Source: an uncultured Pirellulaceae bacterium
GTDB lineage: Bacteria; Planctomycetota; Planctomycetia; Pirellulales; Pirellulaceae
Length of the DNA stretch: 64,000 bases
NCBI GenBank assembly: GCA_938083195.1
Contig: CALKCK010000007.1
Location: 62,001 to 126,000 of the forward strand
Direction of reading: 5' to 3'
Shown: positions 58,876 through 64,000 of the stretch, one piece after another
Position numbering within the stretch: the stretch's first letter is position 1
Layout: each line of letters opens with the position of its first letter
Position numbers and translations under genes: made by a program
The notes under the pieces: model-generated
Told to the model about the DNA's origin: nothing
What the model saw: only the letters and a program-made list of their open reading frames with translations
The model's database searches: none

Positions 58876-60087
58876 TTAATTTTCTTTCGTTAGCAATTCG
58901 ATAGATTTTACTTCAACCTTCATGTCTTGATTACCATGAAGTTGGACTGCAAATCTGCCCGTTTTTTTCCCCTTGGTATCAACAATATCACTCGCCAAAA
59001 TATCATTGACATGGGTCACAATTCGATCGCCATGCGCGGAGACTACCATGGTCATCCAACCATCCGAGTCCCAAGCTTTTTTCCATTGCTTTTTTCGAAT
59101 TGCCTGACGATCCTCGGCAAAGGTTGGAAAATAGTGCAGCGGTTTGACTAACCATCCGCGTCCGCCGGTCTCATACAGCCCACCCATGAGATCTGAATTC
59201 TCAAGCTCTGCTTGGATGCCGTTGATGCCAACCCCAGACTTTTTTGGCTCGCTGTGAAAATAAAACCCACTGTTTCCCTCACCGATGCGATAGGTAATTT
59301 TTGCGGTAAAATCCCCATAAGATTTGTCGCTGGTCAACAAGCCGTGTTTTGACTCAGCCTTTGTACTCGTACCAAGCAGAACACCGTTCTTAATTTCCCA
59401 ATTCCCACCACCAGTCGCATTCCACCCATCGAGTGATGTACCGTCAAATATTGGAACCCATCGGTGTCGACCACGCTTGATGACTTTAAGGTTTTTAAAC
59501 CGATAGAGTTGATCCTTTTCACCATGGTGTTGAAGCCCAATTTTCCCTGTCAAATCAACCGGATCATAATAATCTGTTGTCTTAACTCCGTTAACCCAAA
59601 ACTCAAGATGATCCCCCTCGCAAACAATACGGTATTTATTCCAATTCGATTTCTTTAACGCATCTTGAGCCTCAGGTTGATCCTTAAGTGGATTTAGCCA
59701 TTTCCTCCGACCTTCGTCGTAGAGACCACCGGACCACTTTCGCTCAGAGGGATCCACCTCACATTGATAACCGAAAACTCGGTTTTTGGATTCTTGCCCA
59801 CGAACCATAAATCCTGAATTGGATTTTCCCTCTGGTAAATGCATCTCGCCTTCGAAAATGTAGTCGCCATATTCGTCATTCGACATCAGGAAGAATTTTT
59901 TCTGAGCGACCAAATGAATCTCTCCGTCCACAACCGAAACGTCACCCCAGTCAAAAGGGTTATGCCAACCCTCGGTGGTTTTTCCATCAAAAAGCGTGGC
60001 AAATTTTCCATCGTCCGTTTCTTGCGCGGTTGTAAATTTCGCCGAGGTAAGGACGAATAACAAAATCAAACAAAACCTAATCCACAT
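58876..60087 (-). CDS. protein with two DUF1080 (3-keto-disaccharide hydrolase-like) domains
   Basis: The 403-aa exported protein has a signal peptide (about 1-21) and two tandem jelly-roll domains. The first (about 28-205) has LFDGKTTEGWHNPFDWGDVSV, SNSGFMVRGQ and WNKYRIVCEGDHLEFWVNGV; the second (about 215-400) has IFDGTSLDGWNATGGGNWEIK, GNSGFYFHSE, GINGIQAELEN. DUF1080 domains resemble laminarinase/concanavalin folds and include 3-keto-glycoside hydrolases, so it probably binds or cuts sugars outside the cell, in keeping with the sulfatases nearby. Confidence 0.93.
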   Translation of the reverse strand: MWIRFCLILLFVLTSAKFTTAQETDDGKFATLFDGKTTEGWHNPFDWGDVSVVDGEIHLVAQKKFFLMSNDEYGDYIFEGEMHLPEGKSNSGFMVRGQESKNRVFGYQCEVDPSERKWSGGLYDEGRRKWLNPLKDQPEAQDALKKSNWNKYRIVCEGDHLEFWVNGVKTTDYYDPVDLTGKIGLQHHGEKDQLYRFKNLKVIKRGRHRWVPIFDGTSLDGWNATGGGNWEIKNGVLLGTSTKAESKHGLLTSDKSYGDFTAKITYRIGEGNSGFYFHSEPKKSGVGINGIQAELENSDLMGGLYETGGRGWLVKPLHYFPTFAEDRQAIRKKQWKKAWDSDGWMTMVVSAHGDRIVTHVNDILASDIVDTKGKKTGRFAVQLHGNQDMKVEVKSIELLTKEN

Positions 60088-60338
60088 AAAAACATCTCCG
60101 TGAGAAACTGAGCGAGTTCAATAGGATAACTTTTCGCCGTAAGAAATAATACTAATCTGAAAAGAAAAATATGACTTCACGATCATTCTTCCATGTGACT
60201 TGCTATCCCGAATCATTCGTGGGAGAAAAGTGATTAACCTCAGTGAGTAATTAATTCACAATTCCTTCTCACGTCTACCCGTTTGTCCAAATATTTCGAT
60301 TCTGACCCAATTGTAGTCGCCCTTTTCTTGGAGAGAAA

Positions 60339-61733
60339 ATGTACGCCAGATTTGCTTTTTGGTTGAGTTTCATTGTCATCATCCATGTCTGTTGCCCACT
60401 TAAGGCTCAATTGAAGGTGGACACAGTCATTGTTGGCGGCCATTTTTTCGATGTCGATTCTGGAAAATTTGAACCAAATATTTCCATCGCTATTTCGAAA
60501 GGGCGGTTCGCTGCCGTGGGCAAGAAACCGGAAAGTTTCAATGCTAAGAAAACGTTAATTTTAGGCGATGACGACTTTATTTTACCGGGCCTGATTGATT
60601 GTCACGCTCACTATAATGTTCGCTTAATTAAAAAGCGGCGTGAGGAATTCGAATTTATGCCGCTGGTTTATCTTGCCAATGGTGCGACGGTAACCTTTTC
60701 ATGCGGAGAATTTGATCCTCAAGGCATGATGTCCCTTCGAAAACGAATAGAGAATGGAGAACAAATTGGGCCTCGATTAGTAAACAGCGGCCCCTATTTT
60801 GGTCGAGCAAGGCCTGGCTGGCGAGGCAAGAAACCAGAACAAGAAATTAGAGATGAAGTTGACTTTTGGGCAGACCGTGGAGTAGGCGGCTTCAAAGCTA
60901 AATCGATTGACCCCGATTCGTTACGAACCTTGATTGATCAAGCACATAAACATAACTTGACCGTCACTGGTCATCTTGACTCCGGTTACCGTAACAGTGT
61001 CAATCCAAAAGATGCTATCGATATGGGAATTGATCGAATTGAACATTTTCTTGGTGGTGATGGATTACCCAATTCTCAGTCTGCCTATCAATCGTTGCAA
61101 AATCTCCAACCAGGTACGCCCGCCTACCATCGAATCGTTAAACATTTCATCGATAACGAAGTTTACTTTGACGCCACTCTCACTGCCTACGGATACCTTG
61201 GGGAGACCACACCAGAGACACACGAAGAGTATCAATATTGGTTCAATGAAAATGAACTATTCACACCCCACATGCAGGAATTGGTCAAAAAAACGGATCC
61301 ACCCAAAGGCATGGAGATTTATCAACGAATCTATCGAGTTAAACAAACCACCATCGGACCGTTCCATGCCGCCGGCGGGTTAATCACACTTGGTACTGAT
61401 CACGTCAGTAACGGAAATCACTTGCCCGGATTTGGGATTCACCGCGAAATGGATATCCTGGTTCGGTCTGGAATCTCTCCAAGTGAAACATTGAAGATTG
61501 CGACCATCAATGGTGCCAGGGCTCTCAAGATCGACAAAGATCATGGATCAATTGAGAAGAATAAGTCAGGTGATTTAGTCATCCTCAAAGCGAACCCGCT
61601 CGAGAACATTCGAAATACACGAAAGATATCCCACGTTATTAAAGCGGGTGTCATCCACAATCCCGTAAAATTATTGGACTCAGTCAAAGGTAAAATAGGG
61701 CCCGCAAACCAGGAACAAGAATCAGATTGGTAA
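60339..61733 (+). CDS. exported amidohydrolase family protein
   Basis: This 464-aa protein has a signal peptide (residues 1-22) and a good Shine-Dalgarno (GGAGAG) before the ATG. Metal ligands of the amidohydrolase superfamily are visible: LIDCHAH (His89, His91), Lys in GGFKAKSID, HLD in VTGHLDSG, IEHFLGGDG and LGTDHVSN (Asp). The C-terminus TLKIATINGARALKIDKDHGSIE with GDLVILKANPLENI is the typical imidazolonepropionase-like end. The substrate is unknown; many planctomycete homologs are annotated only to superfamily. Confidence 0.93.
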   Translation: MYARFAFWLSFIVIIHVCCPLKAQLKVDTVIVGGHFFDVDSGKFEPNISIAISKGRFAAVGKKPESFNAKKTLILGDDDFILPGLIDCHAHYNVRLIKKRREEFEFMPLVYLANGATVTFSCGEFDPQGMMSLRKRIENGEQIGPRLVNSGPYFGRARPGWRGKKPEQEIRDEVDFWADRGVGGFKAKSIDPDSLRTLIDQAHKHNLTVTGHLDSGYRNSVNPKDAIDMGIDRIEHFLGGDGLPNSQSAYQSLQNLQPGTPAYHRIVKHFIDNEVYFDATLTAYGYLGETTPETHEEYQYWFNENELFTPHMQELVKKTDPPKGMEIYQRIYRVKQTTIGPFHAAGGLITLGTDHVSNGNHLPGFGIHREMDILVRSGISPSETLKIATINGARALKIDKDHGSIEKNKSGDLVILKANPLENIRNTRKISHVIKAGVIHNPVKLLDSVKGKIGPANQEQESDW

Positions 61734-61905
61734 AAACCTGCCGATTGCTAGTGTAAACCCCAAGTTTTGGACCTTCTCGCCAACTGGTTTGAGTAATCAT
61801 TTTGGGGTGACATTTAAAAATCTCGTTTTATTCGGGTTTTTCGCGATGAAAAAATTGACACCGGGATAGGTCGTTTTCATAATAACCGCGATAGGGAAGG
61901 AACCA

Positions 61906-62640
61906 ATGTTTCTTTCACCTATCTCCTACCTAAGCAATTCCCTATTTGCGCTGAGACCCATCATGAATAAGTGCTTTTCTTCACTCATCTTATGCCTCTG
62001 CCTGCTCTTGATTCACGGAACTAATGTAGACGCAGACATTCTGATTGATGGCGATTTTGAATTAAACGGTGCTCAAGCAGGTTGGCTGTATGGAACCGCT
62101 CCCAACAACGCGAATCAGGACGCTGCCGCCCCGGGAATTGATGTACCGATCGAAGGCAATGAAACCCTTAGAATAACCGGAAACTTCTTAGGCGGCTCGA
62201 CGACGAGCTTCTCAGAAGCCTATCAAGAAATTGCAGTAGACGGCACCGACTTTTCCATCGGTGATGAAATTTCACTTCAAGGATTACTTGCCCACCAATC
62301 CTCGAATGCACTCTCCGGCGGAAATGAAGCCTATTTCGAAATTGCCTTTGTTCTTGGACCGTTCCTAAGTGGCACCGTCCAATCCGCGTTCCTTACCACC
62401 GAATCCAAAAGAGACGAATATCTGTTTTTTGAAACCGTAACGAGCACCATCCCAGATAATGTCACAGCCATTCGCGCGTCCGTAAAATACAAACAAACAG
62501 GAAACAGCAGCGGAGTTGCTTGGGCAGAAAACGTAAAGCTTGTTAATTTTACGACTGCGGTACCCGAACCGGGTTCACTCTCAATCCTCTTGGTAGGAAT
62601 GGTCGGGTTAGCCGTTAAAAGACGAAAGAGGAACCGCTAG
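61906..62640 (+). CDS. PEP-CTERM sorting domain protein
   Basis: The 244-aa protein ends VPEPGSLSILLVGMVGLAVKRRKRNR: a PEP motif, a membrane helix and a basic tail, the exosortase sorting signal. A signal peptide lies at about 20-42, ahead of a beta-rich body (DILIDGDFELNGAQAGWLYG) typical of secreted surface proteins. The start at 61906 has a strong AAGGAA; an internal ATG at 61963 is an alternative that gives a shorter leader. It is followed by a terminator and forms a single-gene unit. No exosortase is in the window. Confidence 0.92.
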   Translation: MFLSPISYLSNSLFALRPIMNKCFSSLILCLCLLLIHGTNVDADILIDGDFELNGAQAGWLYGTAPNNANQDAAAPGIDVPIEGNETLRITGNFLGGSTTSFSEAYQEIAVDGTDFSIGDEISLQGLLAHQSSNALSGGNEAYFEIAFVLGPFLSGTVQSAFLTTESKRDEYLFFETVTSTIPDNVTAIRASVKYKQTGNSSGVAWAENVKLVNFTTAVPEPGSLSILLVGMVGLAVKRRKRNR

Positions 62641-62690
62641 CATTCGCCGCCGGCTGATAAACCAGATTTTCAAGAAATTTTAGATACACT

Positions 62691-62717
62691 AAGCCTGACC
62701 TTGGTCAGGCTTTTTTT
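62691..62717 (+). terminator. Rho-independent terminator of the PEP-CTERM gene
   Basis: A 10-bp perfect stem (AAGCCTGACC, 62691-62700, with GGTCAGGCTT, 62703-62712) runs into a T tract to 62717, about 50 bases after the stop codon. Confidence 0.93.
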
Positions 62718-63041
62718 ATTGCCGTTAGCGATCGCAAAAATTCAAACAAGGGATGTTTCTCATTCAATTTTAAATGAAATCAGCAAACTTTTTTCATTTT
62801 TATTTTTTTCAAACAATGTCGCGTGGGTACGTCTCGCCATTCCACAACCGCATCTTTGCCAGACTGGATGCCCCAAGGTTATCTTAACGGGAATACGCAT
62901 CCCCTAACATGTTTTGAGGCAACTCAAGTTCTACAAATTAACGGTTACTGTTCTCATGGATATTGTTATGCAAAGATCAAGGAAGAATTCATATAATGGA
63001 TTTTTTGCTGAGCCCATTTCACTCTCGATCAATTGCAAGCT
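62718..63041 (+). other. ilvB upstream region
   Basis: About 320 bases without a gene. It includes one small hairpin with a GCAA loop (62914-62927) and an exact TATAAT. No leader peptide rich in Ile, Leu or Val, and no T-box, was found. Confidence 0.5.
62992..62997 (+). promoter_or_regulatory. candidate -10 element of ilvB
   Basis: An exact TATAAT 44 bases before the ATG. The best -35 (TTGTTA at 62963-62968) is too far away (23 bases), so only the -10 is supported. Confidence 0.35.
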
Positions 63042-64000
63042 ATGTCAACCACAACGAAGCCAGATTCCACCGGAACGTCTACGCCCTCAAATCGAATCTC
63101 CGGCTCCGAGGCAGTCGTACGTTGCCTCCTAGAAGAGGGCGTAGATTTAGTTTTTGGCTACCCTGGGGGGGCGATCATGCCCGTCTACGACGAGTTATAC
63201 AAATATAGCGATCAAATTCACCACGTCCTTGTACGCCACGAACAAGGAGCAACACACGCGGCACAGGGCTACGCTCGATCGTCTGGGCGTGTTGGCGCCT
63301 GTATTGCAACATCGGGACCAGGGGCGACGAATCTCATTACTGGGATCGCGGACGCCATGATCGATTCCACGCCAATGGTCTGTATTACCGGCCAGGTTCC
63401 CAAACACCTTCTGGGATCGGATGCTTTTCAGGAAACGGACGTGATGGGAATCACCATTCCCATTACAAAATGGAGCTTTCAAATTACGGAAGCGTCGGAA
63501 ATCCCTGAAGTATTCGCCAAAGCATTTTACGTTGCCAAATCGGGTCGCCCCGGACCGGTCGTAATCGACATCACCAAAAACGCACAATTTGGAGAGCTCG
63601 ACTATCAATACGAACGATGTGAAGTCGTAAAAACCTACGTTGCCCGCCCTGACGTCGGCCGAAACGAACTCCAGGAAGCCGCAGATTTAATCAATTCAGC
63701 AAAACGACCTTACATTCTATTTGGGCAAGGCGTGATTCTATCGGAAGCCGAAGACGAACTAAAAGCCTTCGTCGAGAAAGCTGGAATCCCAGCAGCCTGG
63801 ACCATCATGGGGTTATCAGCCATGAACACTGACCACCCACTCAATGTTGGAATGCTGGGTATGCATGGCAACTACGGCCCCAACGTCATGATTAATGAAT
63901 GTGATGTGATGATCGCCATTGGCATGCGTTTTGATGATCGAGTTACAGGAAATCTTGAAAAATTTGCTAAGCAAGCAAAGGTTATCCATCTCGAAATTGA
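63042..64000 (+). CDS. ilvB: acetolactate synthase large subunit (3' end outside window)
   Basis: The frame is open from the ATG at 63042 to the right edge, about 319 codons of a protein of usually 560-600. A Ser/Thr-rich stretch of some 20 residues precedes SGSEAVVRCLLEEGVDLVFGYPGGAIMPVYDEL, the catalytic HEQGATHAAQGYARSSGRVG with the Glu essential for ThDP, and ATSGPGATNLITGIADAM, MVCITGQVP, AFQETDVMGIT, GMLGMHG and IAIGMRFDDRVTG. It makes 2-acetolactate from pyruvate (or acetohydroxybutyrate), the first common step of branched-chain amino acid synthesis. Confidence 0.96.
   Translation, partial: MSTTTKPDSTGTSTPSNRISGSEAVVRCLLEEGVDLVFGYPGGAIMPVYDELYKYSDQIHHVLVRHEQGATHAAQGYARSSGRVGACIATSGPGATNLITGIADAMIDSTPMVCITGQVPKHLLGSDAFQETDVMGITIPITKWSFQITEASEIPEVFAKAFYVAKSGRPGPVVIDITKNAQFGELDYQYERCEVVKTYVARPDVGRNELQEAADLINSAKRPYILFGQGVILSEAEDELKAFVEKAGIPAAWTIMGLSAMNTDHPLNVGMLGMHGNYGPNVMINECDVMIAIGMRFDDRVTGNLEKFAKQAKVIHLEI

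Overview
The window looks like chromosomal DNA of a planctomycete, probably a Pirellula-type relative. The evidence is the gene families rather than any single marker: DUF1549/DUF1553 proteins with planctomycete cytochrome c domains, DUF1592-type and DUF1552 proteins, a DUF1501 protein, several DUF1080 and sulfatase genes, a DUF1559 pseudopilin-like protein, a PEP-CTERM protein, and a 23S-5S rRNA operon with no 16S gene beside it. Unlinked 16S and 23S-5S genes are known in this phylum. The species cannot be named from the sequence alone.

Layout. At 1-7.2 kb on the minus strand lie a DUF1552/DUF1592 pair (the DUF1552 gene runs off the left edge), a lipoprotein, a WYL-like mini-protein, a TPR protein and an FG-GAP repeat protein. 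At 7.7-12.6 kb an operon runs from a large FAD/Fe-S oxidase into moaD, moaE and moaA for molybdenum cofactor. At 12.9-16.4 kb are sixA, a DUF6155-like gene, a SET-domain gene and a divergent subtilase with a PDZ domain. At 16.5-21 kb lies the 23S-5S operon on the minus strand, with two candidate promoters, a boxA-like element, a processing stem, a terminator, and a 513-nt group I intron inside the 23S gene at the site equivalent to E. coli 1931/1932. At 21.2-23.8 kb are selA, an HU/IHF-type gene and a YkgJ-type cysteine-cluster gene.

At 24.4-32.5 kb are a large DUF1549/DUF1553 protein, a DUF4159 protein, a small metallopeptidase-like protein, a TM2 protein and a TPR-redoxin fusion. At 32.9-37.7 kb are class II DAHP synthase, RNase III, a SenB-like selenosugar glycosyltransferase that appears to start with AUU, and a CNNM/CBS membrane protein. 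At 37.8-43.6 kb is a six-gene cluster that encodes a tripartite FtsX-type ABC exporter with two cysteine-rich secreted proteins. At 43.9-49.7 kb are an oxidoreductase, a pseudopilin-like protein, a J-domain-like protein, a DUF5658-like membrane protein, a DUF819 transporter-like protein and an AP2-like DNA-binding protein. At 50-62.6 kb is a degradative region: two sulfatases, DUF1501 and DUF1553 proteins, a lipoprotein, a double DUF1080 protein, an amidohydrolase and a PEP-CTERM protein. The right edge cuts the acetolactate synthase large subunit gene.

How the genes fit together. The moa genes serve molybdoenzymes, and selA (with the SenB-like gene) indicates selenium use. The sulfatase, DUF1501, DUF1553 and DUF1080 genes fit breakdown of sulfated polysaccharides at the cell surface. 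The items most worth following up are the complete ORF-less group I intron, the apparent AUU start of the senB-like gene, and the cysteine-rich exporter cluster.
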